A stretch of DNA of 64,000 nucleotides. Origin: Candidatus Poribacteria bacterium. Its GTDB lineage: Bacteria; Poribacteria; WGA-4E; WGA-3G. Within the stretch, counting starts at the first letter, position 1, and every line of letters begins with the position of its first letter. The stretch lies in contig JAPPBX010000071.1 in assembly GCA_026702755.1 (NCBI GenBank), positions 33,090-97,089 of the forward strand. The letters run 5' to 3'. Position numbers and translations under genes: made by a program. Under the pieces are notes generated by a model. The model had not been told where the DNA came from. It saw nothing but the letters and a program-made list of their open reading frames with translations, and made no database searches. This document shows positions 16,602 through 25,183 of the stretch, one piece after another.

Positions 16602-17681
16602 TTAACGAATCGCTACGACCTGACCCGTTCTAACAGATTCCGCCTCTTTATAGCAGAGGAGCAGTGCGTCTCTCGCCCCAACACCAGAGAGTGCCGTCGG
16701 TTCGCTTTCCCAATCGATGGCATCAATGGCGTATTGAAGTTCACCCACAAAGGCATCAATCGGATCGACATCCCCTAAATCAACTTGCTCGACCTCACCT
16801 TCGTCGTTCAAAAGTGTCAGCGGTACGGCGGTAGATGCCTCACCTGCCAATGTTGAGAAGTCATAGAGGAGCGTGGCTTTTTCAAGGTAAATCTCAAACC
16901 CGTGTGAGAACGCGCGTCCGCGTTGCGAGATACCTCCAGAAGAACAACTGACAGCGATCTCCTTATCGTTGTAAATGTATTGGGTTGTCAGGTAGTCCAC
17001 ATAGTTCTCACCAGCGAGTTTGCCTTGTGAGAATACGGCATCGGGGACACCACAGAGGAGTTGAATGAAATGGGTGTCGTGAATGTGTAAGTCGATGCCG
17101 GGGCCGCCACTCTTTTCAATATCGGCGACTTCCCGCGACCAACTCGGTCTGGAAATAATGCGTTTAAAATGCGCCCCCAGGAGTTCACCGTATTTTCCCT
17201 CTTCAACGATCCGTTTCGCATACGCGTACTCGGCGAAGAAGGGTAGTACATGCGCTACCATCAGGAAACAAGGACTTTCAAGTGCTTCCTTCCGCTCCTC
17301 ACCTATTTTTTCTGCGAGTTCAACGAGCTCGTTGGCATCGTCCATGGAGATAGAGATCGGTTTTTCGACGAGGGTGTGTTTTCTGGCTTCAAGGGATGCC
17401 ATACTCACCGGTTTGTGCAGGTGTGTCGGCAAGCAGATATCAACAAGATCAACCTCTTCGTCGGCGAGGAGGTCATCAATTTCACTATATGTTCGGACGT
17501 TTGAGAGATCTTCCATACCGCCTCGGGGTCCAAAATTACCTTGGATGCCGGTCCAATCCCCGGCAAGTTTCTTTGGATCTCGTGTGCAGATAGCAACCAC
17601 TTCGGCACCCGTAATGCGCTGAACAGCGTAGTAGTGAATCATACCCATAAATCCGATGCCGACAATTCCGATTTTTGTCAT
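16602..17681 (-). CDS. Gfo/Idh/MocA-family oxidoreductase
   Basis: 359 residues, ATG at 17681 with a GAGGG ribosome site. The N-terminal Rossmann fold has GIVGIGFMG (residues 4-12) and the family motif EKPIS, where the Lys is normally catalytic. The C-terminal half has GPGIDLHIHDTHF, the usual position of the conserved His/Asp. Enzymes of this family oxidise or reduce sugars, inositols or their derivatives with NAD(P). The substrate cannot be read from the sequence. It stands next to the methyltransferase gene on the same strand with a short gap and may be co-transcribed. Confidence 0.93.
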   Translation of the reverse strand: MTKIGIVGIGFMGMIHYYAVQRITGAEVVAICTRDPKKLAGDWTGIQGNFGPRGGMEDLSNVRTYSEIDDLLADEEVDLVDICLPTHLHKPVSMASLEARKHTLVEKPISISMDDANELVELAEKIGEERKEALESPCFLMVAHVLPFFAEYAYAKRIVEEGKYGELLGAHFKRIISRPSWSREVADIEKSGGPGIDLHIHDTHFIQLLCGVPDAVFSQGKLAGENYVDYLTTQYIYNDKEIAVSCSSGGISQRGRAFSHGFEIYLEKATLLYDFSTLAGEASTAVPLTLLNDEGEVEQVDLGDVDPIDAFVGELQYAIDAIDWESEPTALSGVGARDALLLCYKEAESVRTGQVVAIR

Positions 17682-17706
17682 TTTTTCTACCCTCGTCTTA
17701 TAGAAG

Positions 17707-17795
17707 AGGACTTACGCAATTTTCTATGAATCGCCACATATTACGTGCAGCTGGCGAGGTTGCAAACCTCGCCAGCGAAGGGTCTGCGTAGTCCT
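17707..17795. mobile_element. MITE-like palindromic element with 8-bp target duplication
   Basis: Terminal inverted repeats AGGACTTACGCA (17707-17718) and TGCGTAGTCCT (17785-17795) flank a perfect 12-bp hairpin, GCTGGCGAGGTT/AACCTCGCCAGC with a 3-nt loop (17750-17776). TATAGAAG occurs directly on both sides (17699-17706 and 17795-17802), as expected for a target-site duplication. A decayed copy is at 2217-2308 and a lone end (AGGACTTACGCA) at about 28148. Confidence 0.75.
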
Positions 17796-17906
17796 ATAGA
17801 AGAAAGCACAGGTGCCAACCTTTTCAAGAACGATACCTGTGCCGTTAGAGATTTGTGCGAGATCGCGAACGTAAAACTAAGACGCATCGTGCTTTAGTAG
17901 CACAAT

Positions 17907-18695
17907 TTAGCGCGTGAACGTTCTTGATTTGATACTGCCCCAGGTCGTTGTTGCTTTATCACGAGGTGAAACTGCGAGGAAACCCTCGTTCATTATCTCG
18001 TTGATTTCATCTTCGCTGAGTGCCCGTCGCCAGACTGCAGCCTCGTCAATGGAACCGTTCTCGAAGGTATACCGGGCGCGGTCCTTGGAACATCCGATCC
18101 GTAAGTCCTGATCGTTGGTTCCCTTGAAGTCAAACTTTTGGTCTTGTTCAGCAGCAACTTCGCCATCAACATAGACTTTCATGGTTGAGCCGTCGTACGT
18201 CCCAACGACGTGTTGCCATTTCTTGACCTCCAGTGCATGCGGCTTGTTGAGGGTAGGTCTACTGTTGCCGGTCCCCAAGAACATATTAAAATTCTTACCG
18301 CCGCCGAAGGCACCGATACCGTAGGAGGAATGCTCTCCTCCGTTATGGCAGTTTTTGTCGAACCACTGTGCATCAGTTGCCCAAGCGTCCTGATTGATCC
18401 AAGCCGCCATGGTGATTTCACCCGTGATTTTCAGTTCATCGGCGGCTGGCACATTCACACAATCCGGACCCTCTTTCGTAATGCGAATCGCATCCCCATA
18501 CTTGCCTTTTACAATTTCGGTATTGGCGACGATGTTCGCGTCAAGTCCGTTGCCGGAATCGTCAACAATCGTCTTCCCCTTGACATTGTCAAATGTGAAG
18601 TAAACGACGAGTCCTTCAGCGAGATCTGCTGTTGCGTACCCTGCCGAGATGAGCATCAGCGTGATAAGCACAGCATAACTAAATAGCTGTTTCAT
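17907..18695 (-). CDS. secreted LamG-domain protein A
   Basis: 262 residues with AGGAGGG before the ATG and a signal peptide (MKQLFSYAVLITLMLISAGYATA). Residues about 28-235 form a concanavalin A-like LamG domain (LVVYFTFDNVKGKTIVDDSGNGLDA ... ITMAAWINQD ... WQHVVGTYDGSTMKVYVDGE ... GSIDEAAVWRRALSEDEI). Such domains bind carbohydrates or proteins outside the cell. The C-terminus PRDKATTTWGSIK is shared with three other secreted proteins in this window. It lies in tandem with a paralogue at 18847. Confidence 0.9.
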   Translation of the reverse strand: MKQLFSYAVLITLMLISAGYATADLAEGLVVYFTFDNVKGKTIVDDSGNGLDANIVANTEIVKGKYGDAIRITKEGPDCVNVPAADELKITGEITMAAWINQDAWATDAQWFDKNCHNGGEHSSYGIGAFGGGKNFNMFLGTGNSRPTLNKPHALEVKKWQHVVGTYDGSTMKVYVDGEVAAEQDQKFDFKGTNDQDLRIGCSKDRARYTFENGSIDEAAVWRRALSEDEINEIMNEGFLAVSPRDKATTTWGSIKSRTFTR

Positions 18696-18846
18696 TTCGG
18701 TTTCCCTCCTGTGGGATCCTCTTACATTGAAAACAGAAGCTTTGTTTACGTGCGAAGTAATTAGAGTGTATCACAAAACTGAGTCGGGGGCAATATATTT
18801 TTCTTTTACTATGCGAATGGATATGATTTCTATGCTACCGTTTCCG

Positions 18847-19692
18847 TTATGGCTGAAGTGCTTTTCGCTTAATATTTCCCCACGTTGTAGCAACCTTGTC
18901 TTTTGGTGAAACCGCGAGGAGATTGCCTCGCATAGCATCTCTGATTTCGGTTTCACTGAGCGAACGATTCCATACCGCGACTTCGTCGATAGAGCCATCT
19001 TCAAATGCGTATTCAGGTTTATTTTGCACACATCCAATCCGCAAATCCTTGTCATTGGCACCATTGAAGTTAATACGCCTAAAACCAGCTCTAGCTGTAT
19101 CTCTATTGATATTAAGAATGGCTTCTCCATCAAGATAGATTTTTGTAGAGGTGTCCGTACATGTTCCCACGACGTGATGCCATGTGCCATCCTTCATTTC
19201 GTGCTTACTTACGAAGTGCGTCCTGCGTTCACCGCCTAAGATAGTCGCTATAAGGGACTTCTCTTTGAAAAACGCGCCAAGGTTAAGAGCATCCACACCA
19301 AAAACACCCATACCGTATAGTTTGTTGGAGTCCCTGCTATGAGTCCCTTTATCAAACCATTGAAAAGAACTCCTCGTCCAATCGTCGTGATACACCCACG
19401 CCATCATTGTGATTTCCTCACTGATTTTCAGAGCATCCTTGGATGGGATATTCACGCAATCTTCAGTCTTACGCGTGATACGGACAGCGTTCCCGTATTT
19501 ACCCTCGACAAATTTGGTGTTTTTGACAACTTCAGCATCAAGACCATTGCCGGACTCATCAAGGATTTGCTTGCCCTTGATGTTGTCGAACGTAAAGTAA
19601 ACGACAAGTCCTGCATCAAGGTCTGCGATTGCGTACGCGCCTGTGATAAACATCAAAGCAATAAGTGAGGCGTAAAGAAACAATTGTCTCAT
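18847..19692 (-). CDS. secreted LamG-domain protein B
   Basis: 281 residues with a signal peptide (MRQLFLYASLIALMFITGAYA). It is clearly paralogous to the gene at 17907 (LVVYFTFDNIKGKQILDESGNGLDAEVV ... ITMMAWVYHDDW ... WHHVVGTCTDTSTKIYLDGE ... GSIDEVAVWNRSLSETEI). The C-terminal motif PKDKVATTWGNIK is conserved, followed by a short basic end. The ribosome site is weak. The two genes are about 150 bp apart and probably arose by tandem duplication. Confidence 0.9.
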   Translation of the reverse strand: MRQLFLYASLIALMFITGAYAIADLDAGLVVYFTFDNIKGKQILDESGNGLDAEVVKNTKFVEGKYGNAVRITRKTEDCVNIPSKDALKISEEITMMAWVYHDDWTRSSFQWFDKGTHSRDSNKLYGMGVFGVDALNLGAFFKEKSLIATILGGERRTHFVSKHEMKDGTWHHVVGTCTDTSTKIYLDGEAILNINRDTARAGFRRINFNGANDKDLRIGCVQNKPEYAFEDGSIDEVAVWNRSLSETEIRDAMRGNLLAVSPKDKVATTWGNIKRKALQP

Positions 19693-19776
19693 TTTGTTTA
19701 ACTTCTTGAAGGATTCAACTTTGTTAGGATTATGGAGAATTCAACAGGTTTCCTTATCGCGATGCGGAGATCGTTC

Positions 19777-20607
19777 CTACAGATCGGTTGCGAGTATGTC
19801 GTTCATGAGCTCTTCCCATCTGCCTTCAAATTTCTCGCCAAACTCGGTTTCTCCGCCGGTTGCGAGCGGCCCCCGGAGCATCGGTTTGGCTGTGTTGTTC
19901 CGCTCCCAGAGTTCTTTACCGCCGAAATCGTTGTGGAGGAAGTGAAGTGCTACGCCTGCCCGTTCTTTATCGGAGAGGTTGGACTTGGTGCAGTGTGCTA
20001 CGCCGTAGCAGAAGAACAGCACACCGCCTGCTTTCAATTCAATTGGGACAGCGCGTTCTTCAGGCGGATCACACCGAATGTGATGGTCACTCAGTGGGTC
20101 CTTATAGTGTTCATAAGCCTCTCGATGGCTGCCCGGTATGACATGCATGCAGCCGTTCTCAACGTTTGCATCGTGGATGGCGATCCACATTGCAGTCCCT
20201 CGCAACGGGTCCGCGATTCTGAAGTAAGCGTTGTCTTGGTGCCAACTCGTGCCGATACCGACTTTAGCTGGTTTCCAGAACGCCTGATCCAACTCCAACA
20301 TAAATTCATCACCGATGAGTTGCTGTACGGCGGAGATAACCTTTGGATGAAAGGGCAGTGCTTTGTGCAAGTCGCTGCGGTTATTGAGCGGAATTACCTG
20401 CAGGTTTTGTCGTTCACCTTCATTGTCGCGCTTGGTTCCATCTTCTTGCACTGCACAATTGATACCCGTCCCGTTTTCGAGTTCAGTATTATAAATCCGT
20501 TCTAATTCCAGTCGGAGTGCTTTCGCTTCAACGGGATCGAAAAAACCTTCGATGGCAAGGTATCCATTGTTTCGGAATTGCGCGAGCTGCTTCTCACTTA
20601 ACTGCAT
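19777..20607 (-). CDS. phytanoyl-CoA dioxygenase (PhyH) family oxygenase
   Basis: 276 residues from the ATG at 20607; a TTG two codons earlier is also possible, but AAGG is better spaced for the ATG. The Fe(II)/2-oxoglutarate facial triad is visible: H123 and D125 in SWHQDNAYF, and H205 in YGVAHCTKSN, followed by an Arg (KERAGVALHF) for 2-oxoglutarate. PhyH-type oxygenases hydroxylate diverse small molecules; the substrate here is unknown. It follows the ATP-grasp-like gene at 20670 with a small hairpin repeat between them, so the two may act together. Confidence 0.92.
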   Translation of the reverse strand: MQLSEKQLAQFRNNGYLAIEGFFDPVEAKALRLELERIYNTELENGTGINCAVQEDGTKRDNEGERQNLQVIPLNNRSDLHKALPFHPKVISAVQQLIGDEFMLELDQAFWKPAKVGIGTSWHQDNAYFRIADPLRGTAMWIAIHDANVENGCMHVIPGSHREAYEHYKDPLSDHHIRCDPPEERAVPIELKAGGVLFFCYGVAHCTKSNLSDKERAGVALHFLHNDFGGKELWERNNTAKPMLRGPLATGGETEFGEKFEGRWEELMNDILATDL

Positions 20608-20639
20608 TGTCAAACTACCTTCTTTATTTTAGGGGATCC

Positions 20640-20660
20640 GGTGCGGTTTCAAACCGCACC
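20640..20660. repeat. short perfect hairpin repeat
   Basis: GGTGCGGTT and AACCGCACC form a 9-bp stem with loop TCA, between the stop of the gene ending at 20670 and the start at 20607. No T-run follows on either strand, so it looks like a dispersed palindrome and not an intrinsic terminator, though it could stabilise mRNA ends. Confidence 0.5.
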
Positions 20661-20669
20661 TACCTTCGG

Positions 20670-22073
20670 TTAACGTTGTGCGCACGGCACGATAATAGAA
20701 TCGACCATCCCGTGTAAAATTTTCTTGTCGGCGGGACAGACTGCGGCTTGCATACCTCCCAATTTGACCGTGTTTCCGACGACAAAATAGTACGGACGGA
20801 GAAGTGGACGGCACGCCATCTCTTGGACATCGCCCACATCGAAATCGTAATACTGCATCCGTATCCGTTCAGCAGTGTGGAACTTCTGTAAGACGTGCGG
20901 GTTTTTCTCGAAATTTTCAAGGCTGTTTTCGATGACGGCTTCCCATTCCTCTGTAGGCAGATCGTGTCCGATCGCTACGCCGCGGCTCCCCCAAGCAAGT
21001 TCGGAAAAACCTGACGGTTTGATAACCAGCTCCCGTTGTTTCTGTGTCACAGTGCTGAGCTGCCGCCAATCTGTTACAGCGTTTCCATCTACCTCCAAGT
21101 TGGGAATCACGGCGTGTGGTGGTAGGGGGCGTGCATCGATAACCCAAGTTTCCGGGATTGCTTGTTGTAGGAAGGGATAGGTTTTTTTCCCGAGATGGCG
21201 TTTCCAAAAGGGTTGGAGCGTCGGATGATGGAAAAGCGCGAGGCACAATTTCTCTTCAAGATAGGATTTCGGTGGCGGTGTCATCACGACGGTGCGTTTC
21301 TTCGCACTATAGAACATCAACTCCGCTTTCGGGATATTGGGCAGATCGAACAATTCATAGAAACGATATATGACATCAACCGCCATTTTACCTGCTGCGT
21401 TCTCAACGAGCAGTCCATCCTCGGTAAAAATTACTTCGTGCGGTTTGACGGTGCAAGTTTCCACGCCAACTTCACAAAGTGCATCGGCAAGCCACATCAT
21501 CTCCGCACGATAGTCTTCCGATTCATCTGAAACGACGATAGCGAGTGTCGGATTGTCTTTCTTTGCCAAATTTCGGATCATATCCGCGTAGCCGTTCACC
21601 ATCCCGTCGCTACCACCGATGATCGTATAGCCGAGTTGTGCATAGAGTCTGGAGAGGCACCCTGTTGCGCCGATAAATCCGGGAATTGCGTCAAGTTCAG
21701 TAATCGCCATGCCATCGCCAGTGGGGAGGATGTCAGGACGTAGCACACCGGGCAGTTGGCTCTTAAAGCGATTCATCCGTCCATATTGGATGACGGTTTC
21801 CGGTTTTCCGATTTCCAAGTACTCAGCCACCCAAGCAGGTTGAATGCCGCGCGCGCTCTGGGAATAGAGTAAATTACAGGCGCGATAGAAATTTAGGAGA
21901 TGTGTCCCGAGTTCCTCAAACCATCTCAGGTCTGTCTCGGAAATCCAGAAGGGTTCTGGTGAGATACGCCAAGAAGTATTGCAATCGGGATGGACATCCC
22001 GCTTCTCTGCTTCAAATAACTTCGCCTTTGGAATTTCGTCGTTAATAAATAGACATTTCTGTTTGGCATCCAA
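20670..22073 (-). CDS. unknown protein, possibly ATP-grasp-like
   Basis: 467 residues. I do not recognise the family with certainty. The C-terminal third (QRELVIKPSGFSELAWGSRGVAIG ... HVLQKFHTAERIRMQYYDFDVGDVQEMACRPLLRPYYFVVG) resembles the nucleotide-binding layout of ATP-grasp ligases, and the middle (DILPTGDGMAITELDAIPGFIGATG) recalls the pre-ATP-grasp part of glutathionylspermidine-synthase-like enzymes. The predicted start is a TTG at 22073 with only a distant AAGGA, so the N-terminus is uncertain. No signal peptide is present. Immediately downstream lies the PhyH oxygenase, suggesting a small-molecule pathway. Confidence 0.7.
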   Translation of the reverse strand: MDAKQKCLFINDEIPKAKLFEAEKRDVHPDCNTSWRISPEPFWISETDLRWFEELGTHLLNFYRACNLLYSQSARGIQPAWVAEYLEIGKPETVIQYGRMNRFKSQLPGVLRPDILPTGDGMAITELDAIPGFIGATGCLSRLYAQLGYTIIGGSDGMVNGYADMIRNLAKKDNPTLAIVVSDESEDYRAEMMWLADALCEVGVETCTVKPHEVIFTEDGLLVENAAGKMAVDVIYRFYELFDLPNIPKAELMFYSAKKRTVVMTPPPKSYLEEKLCLALFHHPTLQPFWKRHLGKKTYPFLQQAIPETWVIDARPLPPHAVIPNLEVDGNAVTDWRQLSTVTQKQRELVIKPSGFSELAWGSRGVAIGHDLPTEEWEAVIENSLENFEKNPHVLQKFHTAERIRMQYYDFDVGDVQEMACRPLLRPYYFVVGNTVKLGGMQAAVCPADKKILHGMVDSIIVPCAQR

Positions 22074-22168
22074 TTTTAATTTTTTAATTATTCCTTGCGG
22101 TTAAACAACGTGCGTCTGAATTATCAAGTACGTTCCTTAAATCCGCCCTCCAAATGTAAAGCAAGGAC

Positions 22169-22194
22169 AAATTATGCCATTTAAGGCATAATTT
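22169..22194. terminator. 10-bp perfect hairpin downstream of serA
   Basis: AAATTATGCC and GGCATAATTT pair perfectly around ATTTAA. It lies about 60 bp past the serA stop, on its 3' side. The arm itself ends in TTT, with no longer U-run, so termination is plausible but weak. Its flank shares a 30-bp sequence with 28187-28217, so it may belong to a dispersed repeat. Confidence 0.4.
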
Positions 22195-22220
22195 CATTAC
22201 GGGCTTGGTTTTCGATGCTA
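22191..22220 (-). repeat. dispersed 30-bp repeat (copy 1)
   Basis: Read on the minus strand it is TAGCATCGAAAACCAAGCCC followed by GTAATGAAAT. The plus-strand copy at 28187-28217 differs by one substitution and one insertion. Confidence 0.6.
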
Positions 22221-22252
22221 CAAAGAATCATTAATTATTCCCTGCCGTTTGG

Positions 22253-23839
22253 TTATGCCAAGAAGACCTGCTTAACAAAGTCAATCTTCTTTTGTTCAGC
22301 GATGGTTTTCAGAACGTGTCGAGGCACAGGCGTATCTACGTTGATAAGCGTTACAGCGAGTTCCCATAAACGTGAACGTCCGACAGTCATATCGGCAATG
22401 TTAATACCGTGCTCTCCGAGAATTGTTCCCATCAACCCTATTATTCCCGGCTGGTCGCTGTTATAGATAAGGAGAATGTATCCAGTGGGTCTCACGTTTA
22501 TATGAAGTTGATTGATGCGTACAATGCGGATGTCTTTGCGTCCGAAAGCGGTGCCTTCAATCACCGAATCCCCCTTATCGGTTGTAATTGTAATCTCGAT
22601 AGAGTTGGCAAAATCCGCTTCTGCTTCGCTCTTTGTTTCTGTAACAGAAATCCCACGCTGTTTAATCAGAAAAGGTGCGTTTACGTAGTTAACGTCCGTC
22701 AGTACCGGTGTCAGAAGCCCTTTCTGAGCAGCGACAGTTAGGGGTGTGACATCCTCTTTCTGAAAGAGGGTGCCGCCGTAATGGATTTTGATTGCGGAAA
22801 TTTGACCTTCGACGATTTGCGCGTGAAAACTACCAATCTTTTCGGCAAGCTCCAGATAGGGACCCAAAATATCAAGCGTCCTTGGGTCAATCTTCGGTTG
22901 ATTCACGGCGTTAGCAACAGGTTGCCCGCGGAGCGCATTTATCACCTGTTGTGCGACTTCAATAGCAACGTGATCTTGTGCTTCCGATGTCGATGCGCCG
23001 AGATGTGGTAACGCCAGTACATTCTCTAAATCCAACAGGGGTGTATCCGTCGCGGGTTCGGTTTCAAAGACATCCAGTGCAGCACCGGCGAGTTGTCCGG
23101 TTTTCAGGGCATGATAAAGGGCGTTTTCATCAATAATACCGCCACGAGCACAGTTAATCAGGCGACAACTCGGCTTCATCAGCGCAAACTCTGCCTCACC
23201 AACACTATGGTATGTTTCGGCGTTGAGATGCGTATGGACGGAAATATAATCGGATTCCTGAAAGAGCGTCTCTCGGTCAACGATCCGGATGCCGATTTTT
23301 TCTGCCGCATTCGCTGAAATGTATGGGTCGTAGGCGATTACTTGCATCCCAAAAGCCTGTGTGCGTTGTGCAACCTCTCGTCCGATGCGTCCGAGTCCGA
23401 TAGTACCGAAAATTTTCCCGTAGAGTTCAACCCCGATGAAGTCGTTGCGTTTCCAGGTTCTATTTCGGAGCGAAATCCCTGCCGGAACTATGTTGCGTGC
23501 AAGTCCTAACAGCATAGCGATGGTGTGTTCCGCCGCCGCGATCGTGTTGCCCGTTGGTGTGTTAACGACTAAGATGCCGTTTCGCGTTGCTGCTTGCACA
23601 TCAATGTTATCCACACCAACCCCGGCGCGCCCAATGACTTTTAGCTGCTTCGCGTTGTCAATAACATCTGCAGTTACTTTCGTCGCGCTTCTGATAAGGA
23701 GTGCATTGTAGTCAGCGATTCGGTCTAGCAATTCTTCATGGGGAAGATTGAGGGTGACCTCCACCTCAAAATCACCGCTCTCTTCCAAAACATCTAAACC
23801 TCGCTGTGACAACTGGTCGCTGACCAGCACCTTATTCAT
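22253..23839 (-). CDS. serA: D-3-phosphoglycerate dehydrogenase
   Basis: 528 residues, the usual length of long-form SerA. It oxidises 3-phosphoglycerate to 3-phosphohydroxypyruvate with NAD+, the first step of serine synthesis. The NAD-binding motif is GTIGLGRIGREVA, with the catalytic Arg (NCARGGIIDENAL), Glu region and His (LPHLGASTSEAQ) all present. The C-terminal part (about 325-528) has the intervening ASB-like domain and an ACT domain (YILLIYNSDQPGIIGLMGTILGEHGINIADMTVGR), which usually mediates serine feedback. GGAGGAG precedes the ATG and a consensus promoter lies at 23910-23938. Confidence 0.97.
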   Translation of the reverse strand: MNKVLVSDQLSQRGLDVLEESGDFEVEVTLNLPHEELLDRIADYNALLIRSATKVTADVIDNAKQLKVIGRAGVGVDNIDVQAATRNGILVVNTPTGNTIAAAEHTIAMLLGLARNIVPAGISLRNRTWKRNDFIGVELYGKIFGTIGLGRIGREVAQRTQAFGMQVIAYDPYISANAAEKIGIRIVDRETLFQESDYISVHTHLNAETYHSVGEAEFALMKPSCRLINCARGGIIDENALYHALKTGQLAGAALDVFETEPATDTPLLDLENVLALPHLGASTSEAQDHVAIEVAQQVINALRGQPVANAVNQPKIDPRTLDILGPYLELAEKIGSFHAQIVEGQISAIKIHYGGTLFQKEDVTPLTVAAQKGLLTPVLTDVNYVNAPFLIKQRGISVTETKSEAEADFANSIEITITTDKGDSVIEGTAFGRKDIRIVRINQLHINVRPTGYILLIYNSDQPGIIGLMGTILGEHGINIADMTVGRSRLWELAVTLINVDTPVPRHVLKTIAEQKKIDFVKQVFLA

Positions 23840-23909
23840 AATCCAGACTCCTCCACCTTCATCGTACCAAAACGATACCTTGCCCTTTTCGTTTGCAAGT
23901 TATCCGTCA

Positions 23910-23938
23910 ATTATAGCACACCCTATGTTCTATGTCAA
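23910..23938 (-). promoter_or_regulatory. sigma-70-type promoter for serA
   Basis: On the minus strand TTGACA (23933-23938), a 17-bp spacer and TATAAT (23910-23915): a full consensus match placed 70 bp upstream of the serA start codon. Confidence 0.85.
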
Positions 23939-24068
23939 CAACTTTTGATTTTGGACTCTCGGTAATTTTATATGATATATTTTTCTTAATGTGGTAATAT
24001 ATACGCTAACATCTATAGTGCATGCTTGTGATGCACGCATCACGTTGAACAAACATGGAGGCAGAAAC

Positions 24069-24278
24069 ATGTCATTCGTCCCAGGTCCCATGGAATTGGT
24101 AATTCTATTGGTTATTGTACTACTCATATTTGGTGGGAAGCGTCTTCCTGAATTGGCGCGCGGTCTCGGCAGAAGCATCACAAACTTCAAATCCGGGCTC
24201 AATGAAGAACAGTCAGAGGAAACGGAAACCACAGCACAACAAGAGAAAGAAACGCCACAAGACGAAAAAACTGGGTAA
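24069..24278 (+). CDS. tatA: twin-arginine translocase subunit TatA/TatE
   Basis: 69 residues from ATG 24069, chosen by GGAGG at 24057-24061. One N-terminal membrane helix ([30 protein letters not shown]) is followed by the family [14 protein letters not shown] hinge and amphipathic helix, then an acidic, Glu/Thr-rich tail. TatA forms the pore part of the Tat system, which exports folded proteins. It stands alone here, with no tatB or tatC beside it. Confidence 0.95.
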   Translation: MSFVPGPMELVILLVIVLLIFGGKRLPELARGLGRSITNFKSGLNEEQSEETETTAQQEKETPQDEKTG

Positions 24279-24348
24279 TAAGACCCTGATACAACGTTCC
24301 GTGGATTTGCGCGGAGATTGATTGTAAGAGGGAAAAGGAGAACTTTTG

Positions 24349-24669
24349 ATGCAAGATAAATTACCCGATTTTCTTCAGGATGTCATTGAAGAATATCCCG
24401 AAGTCTGGAAGGCGTATCAGGCGTTGGGTGAGGCGTGTGGCACTTCGGGTCCCCTTGAACCGAAAACTGTGAGGCTTCTCAAGCTCGCGTTGGCTATCGG
24501 CGCGAAGTCTGAGGGCGCAGTTCACTCGCACGTACGGCGCGCCCTACGCGAAGGAATTACGCGGGAGGAATTACAACAGGTAGCTCTGCTCGCGGTGACC
24601 TCTATCGGTTGGTCTTCCAGTATGGCAGCATTGTCCTGGATCCAAGATGTCGTGGATAAACAATCGTAA
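24349..24669 (+). CDS. carboxymuconolactone decarboxylase / AhpD-like protein
   Basis: 106 residues from the ATG at 24349, with AGGAG upstream. The CMD fold signature is visible (PKTVRLLKLALAIGAKSEGAVHSHVRRALREGITREELQQVALLAVTSIGW). The redox CxxC of AhpD is absent; EGAVHSHV is at that place, as in the non-peroxidase YurZ-like group. Its function is therefore not predictable beyond the fold. It follows tatA by about 70 bp and may be co-transcribed. Confidence 0.88.
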   Translation: MQDKLPDFLQDVIEEYPEVWKAYQALGEACGTSGPLEPKTVRLLKLALAIGAKSEGAVHSHVRRALREGITREELQQVALLAVTSIGWSSSMAALSWIQDVVDKQS

Positions 24670-24931
24670 TCTGATTCGGAAAATCAGTATAGACGCAGAT
24701 TATGAACATCATCGTTAGACGCTTGGAAAGCGGATCTATTCGGTTACATCTACAGACCAAGCGTAACCTGACACTGCACTCGCTCCCTTCAAACGCCCCT
24801 CGCGCACAACCCCGATTTTGCTGAAATTTATGAATGGCTTGGCTTGATTGCGCTTATGTAGCAGAAGCCGCAATACCATCTGTTGGATTTAAGCAAGTTT
24901 AAATGACCCCTGGGCGGCAATTTTTTAGAAT
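24670..24931. other. non-coding stretch
   Basis: No frame, RNA gene or clear repeat was recognised here. It lies between the AhpD-like gene and the promoter at 24932. Confidence 0.5.
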
Positions 24932-24960
24932 TTGCATTAATTTCAGGCATACGCTATAAT
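24932..24960 (+). promoter_or_regulatory. sigma-70-type promoter with long leader
   Basis: TTGCAT (24932-24937), 17-bp spacer, TATAAT (24955-24960). The start would be near 24967, giving a leader of about 217 nt before the LamG gene at 25184. Confidence 0.7.
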
Positions 24961-25005
24961 GATATAGGTATAGCACAAGTTGCCACTTTCTTATAGACAT
25001 AGCAC

Positions 25006-25136
25006 TCCACTGGAGTGCAGCGTCCTGACAACACGATTTTCTAAGACATATCACCCTTCCGGGGTGGGGAAAGTGCCTGAAAACTTTGTTGAAACACCCA
25101 AGCAAAACACCAAAATTTGTTAGTAGCGACTTGGGT
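25006..25136 (+). promoter_or_regulatory. hairpin-rich 5' leader of the LamG gene
   Basis: Within the leader I see GCACTCC/GGAGTGC (loop ACT), CACCC/GGGTG (loop TTCCG), and a larger ACCCAAG (25096-25102)/CTTGGGT (25130-25136) stem followed by TTTAATAAT. The last could act as a weak attenuator. Parts of it (GAAACACCCAAGCAAAA) recur near 46060 and 47195 in reverse orientation, so it may be repeat-derived. Confidence 0.35.
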
Positions 25137-25183
25137 TTTAATAATAAAGATGTCTGCTTAAGGCAGATGTTTATGGAGGAAAA

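Noticed and set aside
19732..20505. 257-codon plus-strand frame opposite the PhyH gene
   Set aside because: Low-complexity translation without motifs, while the minus strand has the full iron-binding triad of PhyH.
24670..24931. tRNA or small RNA gene in the gap
   Set aside because: I could not fold a cloverleaf and saw no T-loop (GGTTCRANYCC) or other known signature.
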